Counted from the stretch's first letter, positions 18,701 to 27,772 are shown. The stretch is 64,000 nt of DNA from Pseudoalteromonas sp. Z1A8 (GCF_011378855.1 NZ_WTLB01000009.1:42986-106985), one strand, 5' to 3'. Notes: generated from the letters alone by a model not told the origin. Numbers and translations are program-made.

Positions 18701-21700
18701 ATATCAGCAGTTACCGCAGTTATTGATAGAGTATCAGCTACGTCAGCATCGGTATCATTACTTAACACGTCAATAATAGTTTCAGGTGCATCTTCATTCA
18801 ATGTCGTGCTATCAGCATTAGCAATAGGGGCATCATTCACCGAGGTGACCGTTATAGTTAACACGGCAGTGGCTGACTCTGCGCCATCACTTAGGGTGTA
18901 ATTTACAATGGCTTGGCCGCTAAAATTGGCTCCAGGTGTGTAAACAATATTATTGCCAGAAACTGATACCGTGCCAGTTGTTGTGTTTGCAGCACTAATG
19001 GAAAGAGTATCGTTTTCTATATCTGTATCGTTACTCAACACATCTATATTTGTTGCGGTAGCATCTTCTAAAATAGTGGCTGTATCTGGATTCGCAATAG
19101 GGGCATCGTTCACTGGTGTTACAGTGATAGTTAATACGCCAGCGGCTGACTCTACGCCATCACTTAGGGTATAATTTACAATGGCTTGGCCGCTAAAGTT
19201 TTCATCTGGTGTATAAATTACATCATTACCTAAGCTTGAAATCGAACCAGAACTCGCATTTACTGCGCTGATAGAGAGTGTATCGTTTTCTACATCTGTA
19301 TCGTTACTCAACACATCTATATTTGTTGCGGTAGCATCTTCTAAAATAGTAGCTGTATCTGGGCTAGCAATAGGGGCATCGTTCACCGGGGTGACCGTTA
19401 TAGTTAATACGCCTGCGGCTGTAACTACGCTATCACTTAGGGTGTAATTTACAATGGCTTGGCCGTTAAAATTGGCTTCAGGTGTGTAAACAATATTATT
19501 GCCAGAAACTGACACAGTGCCAGTTGTAGCGTTTGCAGCACTAATGGAAAGTGTATCGTTTTCTACATCCGTATCGTTACTCAACACATTTATATTTGTT
19601 GCTGTGGCATCTTCCAAAATAGTGGCTGTATCTGGGTTGGCAATAGGGGCATCGTTCACTGGTGTAACAGTGATAGTTAATACACCAGAAGTTAAGTCTG
19701 TACCATCAGTTAGGGTGTAATTTACAGTAGCTTGTCCGTTAAAGTTTGCATCTGGGGTATAAGCTAAGTTACTACCCGCGACAGACACCGAGCCCGTACT
19801 TGTGCTTGCTGAGCTAATAGACAGAGAATCATTATCTACATCGGTATCGTTGCTTAATACGTTAATATTGGTTGTTGTAGCATCTTCTAAAACAGTGGCT
19901 GCATCAGGGTTTGCAATTGGCGCGTCATTAATTGGTGTAATGGTAACAGTTAGCGTCCCTGTGGCACTTGCGATGCCGTCTGTTAAAGTATAAGTAATTG
20001 TCGCTGTGCCATTTTCATTAGCACTTGGTGTATATTGAACCAGGTTATTAAAAATTGACACACTGCCTATATCACTCATAACTGAGCTGATATTTAAGCT
20101 GTCACCGTCTAAATCTGTGTCGTTGCTGAGCACATTTATTAGCGCTCCCTGAGTATCTTCAGCAATTGTAATGCTATCTGAATTAGCCACTGGCGCATCG
20201 TTAGTCGGGGATATAGTTATTTGTAAATTGGCACTGGCACTCGCTCCGTTACCATCTGATAGTGTATAAGAAACAATAGCTACACCGTTACTATTGGGCG
20301 TTGGTGTATATTCTATTTTATTCCCAACAATAGAAGCCATGCCTAGTTCGGTAGCAACACTTGTAATTGTTAAGTTATCACCATCGACATCTGTATCGTT
20401 AGCGAGTACATCAACTAATATGGGCGATGCATCTTCTACCATTGAGGCGCTATCTGATAAGGCGATAGGAGTGTCGTTTATGGGTGTAATTGTAAGTATT
20501 ACAGTTGCATTACTTGATAGCGGCGAATCATCTGCAATTCCATCAGAAATTGTATAGCTTAGAGTTACTTCGCCAAAGTAATTAGGCTCAGGGGTATACT
20601 TAATACTATTATTTACAATCCTTGCTGTACCAACCGTGTTTGTAACGTTTGTAAGTGTAATTATATCGCCATTAGCATCAGTATCATTCTCTAATACATT
20701 AAATATTATGCTAGGGCTGTCTTCGGCAAACGTATATTGATCATCATTGGCTTTTGCTGGAGAGTTTGAGCCCGTTTTACTCAATACTACTTGCGCTGTA
20801 GCTTCTAGTCCTTGCTCATTAGAAACTGAGTATGTAAAGCTATCTACATCCAATGAATCTGAGTTTGGCTGGTAGGTAAATGAGCCATCGCTGCTCAAAG
20901 TTAGAATACCACTTTGCACGTCAATAACCGGAGAGGTATTAACAGTAAGTTGGCCTGGCTCTATATTCACATCATTTTTTAGCAAACCATTTTCAGCAGT
21001 CACATTTAAAGTTTGATTATATTGAAATTGATATTCATCATTTTGAGCCGAAGGGTTATCTGGCATACTATTTATGGTGAGCGTTACAGTTGCAATAGCA
21101 GTTGCACCAAAAGTATCAATTACTTGGTATTGAAACTCATCAATACCATAATAATTAGCATCTGGAATATATGAAAAACTACCGTTGGTAGCTAATAGCA
21201 ACTGGCCATGAATAGGTGATACTAAGTAAGTGTCATCAATTATAAAGTTATCGTCGTTAGGATCTGTATCGTTTGCAAGTAATCCCAAATTAGCGCTGAT
21301 AGCAAGTGTCGTATCTTCACTCAAACTATAGTTATCGTTTGAAGCCGTTGGCGGGCTGTTTTGTTCTAAAGCAACAATAGTTACTTTAGCTATTGCTTGA
21401 GCACCTTGGGCATCAAAAATACGGTACTCAAAACTATCTTCGCCCTGCATACCTAAAGTACCTACATATTCAAAGCTACCATCTGCATTAAGCGTTATGC
21501 TGCCTTTATTTGGTAAAGTAACAGGAGATGTATCTACGGTTAGTGGGTCTAAGTCTATATCCCTATCATTAGCTAATAGACCAGGGGCTGTAATTAACAA
21601 AGTACCGTCTGCATTTATATTGTAAGTGTTATCAAGTGCTATCGGCGCATCGTTTACGGCATTTATTGTTATTTGTACAATGCCAGTATCAATCATCCCA

Positions 21701-22773
21701 AGCTCATTAATTACCTGATAGCTAAATGCATCAATGCCATTAAAATTAGTTCGTGGGGTATAAGTAAACGCTCCATTTGGGCTAATTGTAACTCTACCGT
21801 GCTGCGGGCTCACCAAGGGAGTTGTATTTGTATTAAGTTCGCCTTTAAATTGGTCTGTGTCATTAGTTAACACATTATTTTCCAGTGTTTGATCTTCATT
21901 AACTTCAAATTGATCATTAACTGCATTTGGGGCAAAGTTTAATTCGCCTCCTACAGGAGCTACATTAATTATCTCTGCAAAACCACTTTCTCCACTGCCG
22001 TCGATTCCAGTAAGTAAAATTTGGTAGCTTTTATCGGCTAATGAATTGTTAACACTGTAGGTGGTACCAGATAAACCTAAAAATTGTTGGCCGTTTTCTA
22101 AGTCATCTATATTCGTTGTTGTTACACCCGCTTCGGTTGCTAAATAAACGTTATAACGGTTTAAATTTTCATTTGCTTGCCATGATAAATTAATGGTCTG
22201 TCCGTCTCTTTGCGCGGTCACGCCTTCAATTTGATAAGGTTGCCAGCTAACCGTAATTGCATCTGCAAGTACCTGATTACTAAGGCTGTCAGTGATCCAT
22301 ATTTCTAGGCGCAAATCGCCTGCATTAAGACCATAAAAGTAAGGGCTTAGCCCTATTATAGATTGTTCAAAATTAGTTCCACACTCTTGTGTGCAAATGG
22401 CTAAGCTTTTGTTGACGCTTGGGAGTACCAAATTTACAGCATTTATGCCATCAGGGTCTGACACAGCAAGTAAAAAGGTAATATTGCCTTGTATAACTTC
22501 GTTCGGTTGCGAAAGCGAAATTGTGGCTTGAGCATTTGCTGTTGCTGAACCAACAATACCTCGACTAGAAGAGATAGCACCAGAAACTTGAGTTTTAGTT
22601 GTGATAGTTTCACCTATCACACCGGATAAATTAAGTGTTCCTGCTGGTGAAGTAGAGGGGGCTTTTCCAATAGGCGATGACACTAATTCTTGCTGTGACG
22701 TTTCTTCAGAGCCGCCACAGGCACTGAGCAAAAAAACCATTGAACCGAGCAAAAAAAGGTTTTTTGCTGTCAT
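15793..22773 (-). CDS. Giant tandem-repeat lipoprotein (cadherin-like repeats plus C-terminal propeller-like repeats)
   Basis: The product is about 2326 residues. It starts MTAKNLFLLG with a lipoprotein signal, lipobox LSAC with Cys19, and Gly at +2, which predicts outer-membrane sorting. After an Fn3-like part (about 180-275) come 12 cadherin-like 'tandem-95' repeats of about 90 residues, each opening NDAPIA-like and carrying NVLSNDTD, then one cadherin-type repeat. From about 1540 to the end lie delta-60-like repeats that probably fold as beta-propellers. The Asp-rich repeats should bind calcium. I chose ATG 22773 (GGAG 7 bases upstream) over TTG 22806. It follows fecR-like and barrel genes, so surface display is likely. 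The ligand is unknown. Confidence 0.85.
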   Translation of the reverse strand: MTAKNLFLLGSMVFLLSACGGSEETSQQELVSSPIGKAPSTSPAGTLNLSGVIGETITTKTQVSGAISSSRGIVGSATANAQATISLSQPNEVIQGNITFLLAVSDPDGINAVNLVLPSVNKSLAICTQECGTNFEQSIIGLSPYFYGLNAGDLRLEIWITDSLSNQVLADAITVSWQPYQIEGVTAQRDGQTINLSWQANENLNRYNVYLATEAGVTTTNIDDLENGQQFLGLSGTTYSVNNSLADKSYQILLTGIDGSGESGFAEIINVAPVGGELNFAPNAVNDQFEVNEDQTLENNVLTNDTDQFKGELNTNTTPLVSPQHGRVTISPNGAFTYTPRTNFNGIDAFSYQVINELGMIDTGIVQITINAVNDAPIALDNTYNINADGTLLITAPGLLANDRDIDLDPLTVDTSPVTLPNKGSITLNADGSFEYVGTLGMQGEDSFEYRIFDAQGAQAIAKVTIVALEQNSPPTASNDNYSLSEDTTLAISANLGLLANDTDPNDDNFIIDDTYLVSPIHGQLLLATNGSFSYIPDANYYGIDEFQYQVIDTFGATAIATVTLTINSMPDNPSAQNDEYQFQYNQTLNVTAENGLLKNDVNIEPGQLTVNTSPVIDVQSGILTLSSDGSFTYQPNSDSLDVDSFTYSVSNEQGLEATAQVVLSKTGSNSPAKANDDQYTFAEDSPSIIFNVLENDTDANGDIITLTNVTNTVGTARIVNNSIKYTPEPNYFGEVTLSYTISDGIADDSPLSSNATVILTITPINDTPIALSDSASMVEDASPILVDVLANDTDVDGDNLTITSVATELGMASIVGNKIEYTPTPNSNGVAIVSYTLSDGNGASASANLQITISPTNDAPVANSDSITIAEDTQGALINVLSNDTDLDGDSLNISSVMSDIGSVSIFNNLVQYTPSANENGTATITYTLTDGIASATGTLTVTITPINDAPIANPDAATVLEDATTTNINVLSNDTDVDNDSLSISSASTSTGSVSVAGSNLAYTPDANFNGQATVNYTLTDGTDLTSGVLTITVTPVNDAPIANPDTATILEDATATNINVLSNDTDVENDTLSISAANATTGTVSVSGNNIVYTPEANFNGQAIVNYTLSDSVVTAAGVLTITVTPVNDAPIASPDTATILEDATATNIDVLSNDTDVENDTLSISAVNASSGSISSLGNDVIYTPDENFSGQAIVNYTLSDGVESAAGVLTITVTPVNDAPIANPDTATILEDATATNIDVLSNDTDIENDTLSISAANTTTGTVSVSGNNIVYTPGANFSGQAIVNYTLSDGAESATAVLTITVTSVNDAPIANADSTTLNEDAPETIIDVLSNDTDADVADTLSITAVTADIGTVSIESNQVKFTPDLNNENTATVTYTVSDGTDDVQGTLTITITPINDAPNALNQNFTIDENATDGEAIGTITATDVENNTLSFSLSGGDTGLFTLNSANGLLTVNGTSPFNFETDTQHTIDIDITDDGTPNKTTTVTITVDITDEVDPLIPVEDDIFGRPLSGEIELSGAFSDGEFKDSILLNTNLYFVGYNNNLDKDIVIASYTNTGAVNTAFNGNGFKIIDLGKDEEGTAIISGNGELFIGYSSFDGTNTEACLLKMSAVGTISTNSGDGNTGTKCTALASNSVINDLEFTDNKVQGVGYSYNGLEKDSLWLKYDISSLTFEAGTPSTVDVSGRNRDDESHAIKNFGNSDLLIVGSAIGEENDLDATIRYILPDGRNNSNFNSGNTLIVDLSDEEGDDELFAIAGIDAINFTAFLGGYITRSSGEKEAAVIAIDNSGDIDDDFGDDDGIALYNIDGNSGNGNGGDIITGLEYEPMSNKIILSGTTGLDASDENKIEQLFTARIDLGDGELVSSYGDSGINIISTGNSNQSAKSLTIDENDTLWLAGKFNDSTNEPFIAAITNEASLFTDFSTDGYTSLNNVNISSDDQSMKVLKLKSGTHTNKYISASVAQYNSNNKLILTRFTSAGLIDTSFSVDGSKVISINVADKKVTLAELGDGNIIIAGTLINGASESGFIAKVDQNGYLDDSFATNGIYTTTDLIDTKVNFADVAIDSSDHIVAVGSAIYLGVTNSFAAMLKSDGKPENSFGTSGTYFGDENENFEVLYIDANKDIFIGGKFASGSDSQLLMLKIDDDANEIFSYLDTRSAVDVTNRAAKILADSSANLYLIANNGTTPDQATIIKLLTDGSEDSSFAVNGVGQYQLASSGNIKVTDAALDSAGNIILTGMSDSKGMIARILADGTIDTLFGSNALGYYQAEQCDNTHQFSSMLLQTDTEVVVSSTCFDGTSNNISLSKFNFYTDGVKP
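18822..19914 (-). repeat. Near-identical 273-bp coding repeats
   Basis: The sequence GGGGCATCGTTCAC and its surroundings recur at a spacing of 273 bases (near 18825, 19098, 19371 and 19644). These units encode successive 91-residue cadherin-like domains of the giant lipoprotein. The middle units share long identical stretches, whereas the outer units have diverged. This suggests recent duplication or ongoing recombination. Confidence 0.8.
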
Positions 22774-22811
22774 TCTACATACTCCAATAAAAAGCTTTGT
22801 ATTCAAATTAT

Positions 22812-23942
22812 TTAAGGCTCTAATCTAAAAGCACCTGAGGCATTTACTGCGGGGTTACTTATTTCACTTAGGCTAAAATCACCTGTAATAGTGTCTGCGT
22901 TATTTAAAAAAATAGCATCAATTTCACCGGCGGCTTTATTATTGTTATGCGACGCAAAAGTAACGGCTAAATCTAGCTTGGTTAAATCAATAAAACCGCT
23001 ATAAGCGGCATACCAGTTTCCGCCTGCATCGTTAAAACTTATTTCACCATCGGGTACTGTACCGTTGTCAAAATCTACCGACATAGACATAGAAAAATCA
23101 CTTACTTCACCTAAACTTGATAAAACATCAAAGCGTGTTGCTTGATAGTTTAAAATACCTTGGCGCTGCGCTATTTGATCTATTAAAGATGCATTACTGA
23201 GCGCCTGAAACTGTTGCTCTACATATACATCAGCAAGCAGTGTATCGGCATCTGTATTATTTTCTGAAGTATTATCTGCAGCTAATGATTGTTGCTCTGA
23301 TTCTGAATTCGCTTCATTGTCACTATTAATAGCAACAATGTTTTGGGTAAAAACAGCCGGTGCTTGCGTTGTTTTTATAACATCACCTAAAGAGGTAATG
23401 TGTGCAAAAGAAAAAGGTTCATTGCTTCCAAGCGAGACAACGCTTTGATCATTCAGTGTAAGGTCAATAGCGCCATCCCAAACGGCTACATACATATCAC
23501 CACCGAGAAGTTGCAATTCAAAATGCGTACCACGAATACCAATCGATCCAACCGGCGTTTTAACATTATAAGCGCCTCCATTTTTTTTAATAACACCAGA
23601 GATAGAGCGTAGTCCGCCTTTAATTAATTCTATAGAGGCTGAACCTTGCTGCGTGGCAGTATCAAATTCATAGCTAGCAATATTTAATTCAGAATTTTCT
23701 TTTAATGCGATCAGGCCACCATCAGACATCGAAAACTGTGCCTTACTTTTTTCGCCTGTGGTTATTCTATCTACACCAAATACAGTGTCACGTCGCTTTA
23801 GGTTTCTTTGCTGGGCAGAACTTGCATCAGTTGCTAGTACTTCACCTCGGGCTAAAATAGTTTTACCTGCAGCTACAGTATTTGCCTGAGATAAAAAGCT
23901 CACACAAAGTAAGGTGGCTAATGCTGGAATTAAATGTTTCAT
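22812..23942 (-). CDS. FecR-domain periplasmic protein
   Basis: A Sec signal peptide (cut near SQANTVA) precedes a FecR domain (about residues 40-165) with the typical GDRI-like opening, ALKENSELNI and TPVGSIGIRGTHFEL. In FecR proper this domain is a periplasmic signal transducer, but no membrane helix or sigma factor partner is present here. The C-terminal half is unclassified, with an acidic low-complexity linker (about 205-235) and a beta-rich end. It lies between the barrel and lipoprotein genes, 12 bases after the first. FecR and CHASE2 domains are often found together in bacterial genomes, which fits this operon. Confidence 0.85.
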   Translation of the reverse strand: MKHLIPALATLLCVSFLSQANTVAAGKTILARGEVLATDASSAQQRNLKRRDTVFGVDRITTGEKSKAQFSMSDGGLIALKENSELNIASYEFDTATQQGSASIELIKGGLRSISGVIKKNGGAYNVKTPVGSIGIRGTHFELQLLGGDMYVAVWDGAIDLTLNDQSVVSLGSNEPFSFAHITSLGDVIKTTQAPAVFTQNIVAINSDNEANSESEQQSLAADNTSENNTDADTLLADVYVEQQFQALSNASLIDQIAQRQGILNYQATRFDVLSSLGEVSDFSMSMSVDFDNGTVPDGEISFNDAGGNWYAAYSGFIDLTKLDLAVTFASHNNNKAAGEIDAIFLNNADTITGDFSLSEISNPAVNASGAFRLEP

Positions 23943-23954
23943 AAGTACCTTAAA

Positions 23955-25280
23955 TTAAAATGAGTAGCTCGCACTTAAGTTTGTGTCAAAGCGGTCGTAT
24001 TCAAATAAAGAAATATCACTTGTTTTGTCTTGGTAGTTTAACGTTAGTTGCACAGCTAAACTTTTATTAACCGAGTAGTTTAATGAGCTTGAAAGTATTA
24101 GTAAGTTATCGTTGCGATCTTGTAAGAACAAAGGGTGCTCATCTTGATAACTAATCCATTGGTAGCCAGTTTGAGCAGACAACTGCCATTGCTTAGCAAG
24201 CAAAGCGGTTACTTGGTAGTAAATGCCACTAATATTTCTAGCATTAAAATCACCATTATTTATGTTAGCGCTTTCATTTTTTAAATTAGCACTAACACTC
24301 TGATACCACCTCTGCGACATGTAACTAGCACCGATATTTAGTGCGTAGAACGAGTTGTCTAACTTTTCATCAAACGTGTTATTCATAGTACCAATTGATA
24401 AAGCACTAAAAAAACTTAGTTGCTTATCTAATTGGTAAGTTGAGCCAGCTGTAAGCGATGTTTCTGTTCTATATAAATCGCCATCCAACAATAAAGGGGT
24501 AATGCCTGCTTGCACATACCAACGAATATTATCTAGCTGTTGCTGGTAGCGCCCTACAAAACTTGTATTTATACGGTCATACTCAGATAACTTATTAAAT
24601 TTATACCAATCAGCATTTACACCCAAAGAAAGCGCACTACGTTGATCAATAGGGTGTGAGTAATGGCCTTTATAATTTAACTTTACATAGTTATCGTCGG
24701 TACTTTTACTTTCTGGTGATAGTAAAAACTCACCCAGATTAGGAATTAAAATAGTGTCTTCAGATGTACCTGCGTTAACGTTTCCATCTACACCATAAGC
24801 AACTTCAATACTTTGATTATATGAGCGCTGAGCAAAGCGTTGCTTACGCTGTGTGATTTCTAATAAAGTTCGTGCGGCCGTCTTCACTCTATTTGGTGAC
24901 GTGGTTGTATTTATTAATACTGAAGCTTGAGAATTGGCAGCGGGTAAATTATTTGCAGCAATATAAGATCTGACTAAATATAAACGAGCTTCATACCATT
25001 GCGGTTTTGATTCAACGACTCGTTCAAAAGCAAATACAGCAGGGGCCGAGAGTCCTGAGTTAAGTGCTGAAACCCCTAATAAATAGTCAAAATCAGGCTC
25101 ACCCAGGTATTTATAATTTTTCTGACTATTTTGATAGGCTTCAGAATACCTTTCTTCTGATATTAGATATTTTAGTTCACCTAATAATTTCACATAAGAA
25201 ATGCTATCTTGAGCCTTAGCATTCAAACTAAATAAAGCAAAGTAACTAAGTAGTAAAATAAAAAAAACTTGCTTGATCAT
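23955..25280 (-). CDS. TPR plus outer-membrane beta-barrel protein
   Basis: A signal peptide (MIKQVFFILLLSYFALFSLNAKA) is followed by a TPR-like helical region (about 30-150, with SAPAVFAFERVVESKPQWYEARL) and a C-terminal region of alternating beta strands (about 165-441) ending in the aromatic residue Phe, as in integral barrels. This two-part build is that of Slam-type (DUF560) proteins that move lipoproteins to the cell surface. I cannot confirm membership by sequence. It is the first gene of the operon that encodes the giant lipoprotein, the obvious candidate client. Confidence 0.78.
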   Translation of the reverse strand: MIKQVFFILLLSYFALFSLNAKAQDSISYVKLLGELKYLISEERYSEAYQNSQKNYKYLGEPDFDYLLGVSALNSGLSAPAVFAFERVVESKPQWYEARLYLVRSYIAANNLPAANSQASVLINTTTSPNRVKTAARTLLEITQRKQRFAQRSYNQSIEVAYGVDGNVNAGTSEDTILIPNLGEFLLSPESKSTDDNYVKLNYKGHYSHPIDQRSALSLGVNADWYKFNKLSEYDRINTSFVGRYQQQLDNIRWYVQAGITPLLLDGDLYRTETSLTAGSTYQLDKQLSFFSALSIGTMNNTFDEKLDNSFYALNIGASYMSQRWYQSVSANLKNESANINNGDFNARNISGIYYQVTALLAKQWQLSAQTGYQWISYQDEHPLFLQDRNDNLLILSSSLNYSVNKSLAVQLTLNYQDKTSDISLFEYDRFDTNLSASYSF

Positions 25281-25514
25281 ACTTATTTTAATATCCCGTA
25301 AAATGATGAACTATTAGCTAATACTAATTGCTATTAATCTTTAATAAGGTAGCACTTTCTATTTGTATGTAAAGTTAAGTAGTGCGTTATTAAATAATTG
25401 TTAATCGAGATTTTTGGAGTAAATTTGAGATAATAAAGGTCAGTTTATTGAGTGAACTTTGGTTTAAATATAAAAAGGATAGTATTTATTGCAGAAATTA
25501 AACAGGGGAAAAAG

Positions 25515-25591
25515 TGGGGCGATTGACGGGGCTTGAACCCGCGACAACCGGAATCACAATCCGGGGCTCTACCAACTGAGCTACAACCGCC
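25515..25591 (-). tRNA. tRNA-His (anticodon GTG), with encoded CCA
   Basis: Read on the minus strand, the cloverleaf has acceptor GCGGTTG / CAATCGC, the extra G-1 specific for tRNA-His, a D-arm AGCTCAGTTGGTAGAGC, anticodon stem CCGGA around TTGTGAT, T-arm GCGGG-TTCAAGC-CCCGT, discriminator C73 and CCA at 25515-25517. It is a single tRNA gene. A T run right after the 3' end probably acts in termination. Confidence 0.97.
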
Positions 25592-25621
25592 ACTACACAC
25601 ACCATGTTTGGTGTGGCGCGC

Positions 25622-25650
25622 ATAATACATAAAATATTAAATGTTGTGAA
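25622..25650 (-). promoter_or_regulatory. tRNA-His promoter with G+C discriminator
   Basis: On the minus strand, TTCACA (25645-25650) and TATTAT (25622-25627) are spaced by 17 bases. GCGCGCC follows the -10 box, the kind of discriminator seen in promoters under stringent control. Confidence 0.75.
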
Positions 25651-25875
25651 GCCCAAAAGTGAAATAAATTAAAATAATTTAAACTATGTAAATGTAATCA
25701 GCATTGGGCAATTAATATTTATCCATACCAAGCGGTATATTTAGCACAGAATCACCTCTAAAAAATCGAATTAAGTTGCGTTTGATAGTATTAATTCATT
25801 ATTTCATGAGAATAAATTGTAAATTAATGTATAATAATGTCCGAAAACGCTTAATAAAAAACATTTGGAGTAAAT

Positions 25876-26694
25876 ATGGATTCAGTACTTAATTGGCTTA
25901 ACGATAACTCAGGCCTAATCTTACACTACGGTATACAAGCTGCTATTGCGCTTGTTATCTTTTTAATTGGTAGTCGTGTTGCTAAGTTTTGTTCTAACTT
26001 AACCGAAAAAGGTTTTGCTAAGAAGAAAGTAGATAAGGCAGTTGGATCTTTTGTTGCTAGCATCGTGTTCACTCTTGTGTTCGCAGTAACCATTTTAATG
26101 GCGCTTTCGCAAATTGGCATTGAAACAACATCATTCATTGCTATTTTAGGTGCTGCCGGCTTAGCTGTTGGTTTAGCGTTACAAGGTTCATTATCTAACT
26201 TTGCGTCAGGCGTACTAATTATTTTACTTCGCCCATTCAAATCAGGTGACTTTGTTGAAGCTGGTAATAAAATGGGTACCGTTAAGAAAATCGAAATTTT
26301 CTCAACTGAACTACGTACTCCAGATAACAAAGTAATCATCGTACCTAACTCTCAAATAATGTCAGGTGCTATTACAAACTTCTCGCGAGAGTCTACTCGT
26401 CGTATCGACTTAGTTATTGGTGTTGGTTACGATGCTGATTTACGTCAAGCTAAAGAAGTATTGAAGTCTGTATTAGATGCAGAAACACGCATACTTAAAG
26501 ATCCAGCTTATACTGTAGCTGTAAATGAGTTAGGTGATTCTAGCGTAAACTTTGTTGTTCGCCCTTGGGTTAACGCTGCTGATTACTGGCCAACATACTG
26601 GTCTCTAATGGAAAACATTAAAATTGCATTAGACGAAGCTAATATTGCTATCCCGTTTCCACAAATGGATGTTCATTTTCACAAGCAAGACTAA
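25876..26694 (+). CDS. mscS: Small mechanosensitive channel, MscS family
   Basis: MscS channels open under membrane tension and release solutes during osmotic downshock. Three membrane helices are visible: residues ~15-35, ~55-85 and the pore helix TM3, which carries the Gly/Ala pattern ILGAAGLAVGLALQGSLSNFASG. The cytoplasmic beta domain follows (GDFVEAGNKMGTVKKIEIFSTELRTPDNKVIIVPN). The length of 272 residues matches E. coli MscS (286). A GGAG ribosome site and a TATAAT-like -10 box (25830-25835) lie upstream. It is monocistronic. Confidence 0.95.
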   Translation: MDSVLNWLNDNSGLILHYGIQAAIALVIFLIGSRVAKFCSNLTEKGFAKKKVDKAVGSFVASIVFTLVFAVTILMALSQIGIETTSFIAILGAAGLAVGLALQGSLSNFASGVLIILLRPFKSGDFVEAGNKMGTVKKIEIFSTELRTPDNKVIIVPNSQIMSGAITNFSRESTRRIDLVIGVGYDADLRQAKEVLKSVLDAETRILKDPAYTVAVNELGDSSVNFVVRPWVNAADYWPTYWSLMENIKIALDEANIAIPFPQMDVHFHKQD

Positions 26695-26759
26695 TTTTAA
26701 ATACCTATTTAATTAAAGCTCGTCTTAATTGTTGTAGTAGTAAAGCAACTCAAAAATAT

Positions 26760-26795
26760 AAAATTTTCATGTGGAATTTTCTGCATGAAAATTTT
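26760..26795. repeat. Large A+T-rich hairpin between mscS and the DUF481 gene
   Basis: AAAATTTTCATG and CATGAAAATTTT are exact complements around 12 bases. An outer pair, CAACTCA near 26747 and TGAGTTG near 26807, extends it to about 70 bases. It may end mscS transcription or be a small palindromic insertion. Confidence 0.55.
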
Positions 26796-26881
26796 AATGT
26801 AATTAATGAGTTGTTTTGCTTGCTCTAACAAGTAGCGGTTTAATAAAATAGATACACATTTTATACAAAGGTTATTTTTTA

Positions 26882-27664
26882 ATGAAATTAAAGCTTTTAT
26901 CAATTTTAGTTGCAGCCTCTGCTGCAACTAACGCATTTGCTGCAGACGCAGACCAAAAAACGTGGGAAGTTACCAGTGAGCTTGGTGCTATTATCACAAG
27001 CGGTAATACAGAAACAACCACACTTAAAGGTGGTATTAAAGTTCAGCACAATCTTGAAAACTGGAACAACGAATACAAACTAGACGGCATCTATAAAGAA
27101 GATGAAGTTGAAGATGCTAACGGGGACAAAAACAAACAGCGTACAAATGAAAAGTACTCTATTTCTGCGCAAGGTAATTACAAATTAAATGAAGATCATT
27201 CTCATTTATTCATTTATGGTTCACACGTTTCAGATTATTTTGGAGCATATAGAAGTGAGTCAGTAATTTCTGCTGGTTATGGTTTACGTTTATTAAACGA
27301 AAAAACGATGTGGTTAAATGCTGAAGTAGGTCCTGGTTATAAATACTTTGAATACCCAGATGACAGCTCTGAAGTTGATGATAATGGTAACTCCCTTGCT
27401 GGTGAATTTGAAGGTGAAGTAATTGCCTTAGGTAAATTAGATTACAACTGGCAAATTTCTGAAAATGCACGTTTTACGCAATTAGTTGCTGTTGAATATG
27501 GTGATACAAACACCAAAACTCGTTCAGAAACTGCATTACTTGCAAAAATAAACGGCTCGTTACAAATGAAAGTTGCTTTTAATGTTACCAACAACTCAGA
27601 TGTTGCTGATGATAAAGAAAGTACAGATACTGAAACGTCATTCACATTGGTTTATAGTTTCTAA
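26882..27664 (+). CDS. DUF481 (YdiY-like) outer-membrane protein
   Basis: A Sec signal peptide (cut after AATNAFA) precedes a beta-rich protein that opens WEVTSELGAIITSGNTETTTLKGG, the usual start of DUF481 proteins, and ends in Tyr-Ser-Phe as outer-membrane barrels do. The strands alternate hydrophobic residues. The function of the family is not known; E. coli YdiY is acid-inducible. It has its own terminator and stands alone before the polysaccharide-export gene. Confidence 0.88.
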   Translation: MKLKLLSILVAASAATNAFAADADQKTWEVTSELGAIITSGNTETTTLKGGIKVQHNLENWNNEYKLDGIYKEDEVEDANGDKNKQRTNEKYSISAQGNYKLNEDHSHLFIYGSHVSDYFGAYRSESVISAGYGLRLLNEKTMWLNAEVGPGYKYFEYPDDSSEVDDNGNSLAGEFEGEVIALGKLDYNWQISENARFTQLVAVEYGDTNTKTRSETALLAKINGSLQMKVAFNVTNNSDVADDKESTDTETSFTLVYSF

Positions 27665-27683
27665 TATCATTATGAAATTATAT

Positions 27684-27713
27684 AATGGGTAAGCATGCTT
27701 ACCCATTTTTTTT
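27684..27713 (+). terminator. Rho-independent terminator of the DUF481 gene
   Basis: AATGGGTAAGCATGCTTACCCATT is a perfect palindrome and runs into eight Ts, 19 bases after the stop codon. Confidence 0.9.
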
Positions 27714-27772
27714 ACCTAAAAAATGATGTAGTATGCCGCGGCTATCTTTATTTTATACTGGAAGGAAACTTT

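Noticed and set aside
18167..20557. Several plus-strand open frames of 60-120 codons opposite the giant lipoprotein gene
   Set aside because: They are antisense shadows of the Asp/Thr-rich repeats; they lack ribosome sites and repeat with the same 273-base period.
22812..23942. FecR anti-sigma factor with a FecI-type sigma factor
   Set aside because: No sigma factor gene or TonB-dependent receptor is nearby, and the protein has a cleavable signal peptide instead of a membrane anchor, so iron-citrate-type signalling is not supported.
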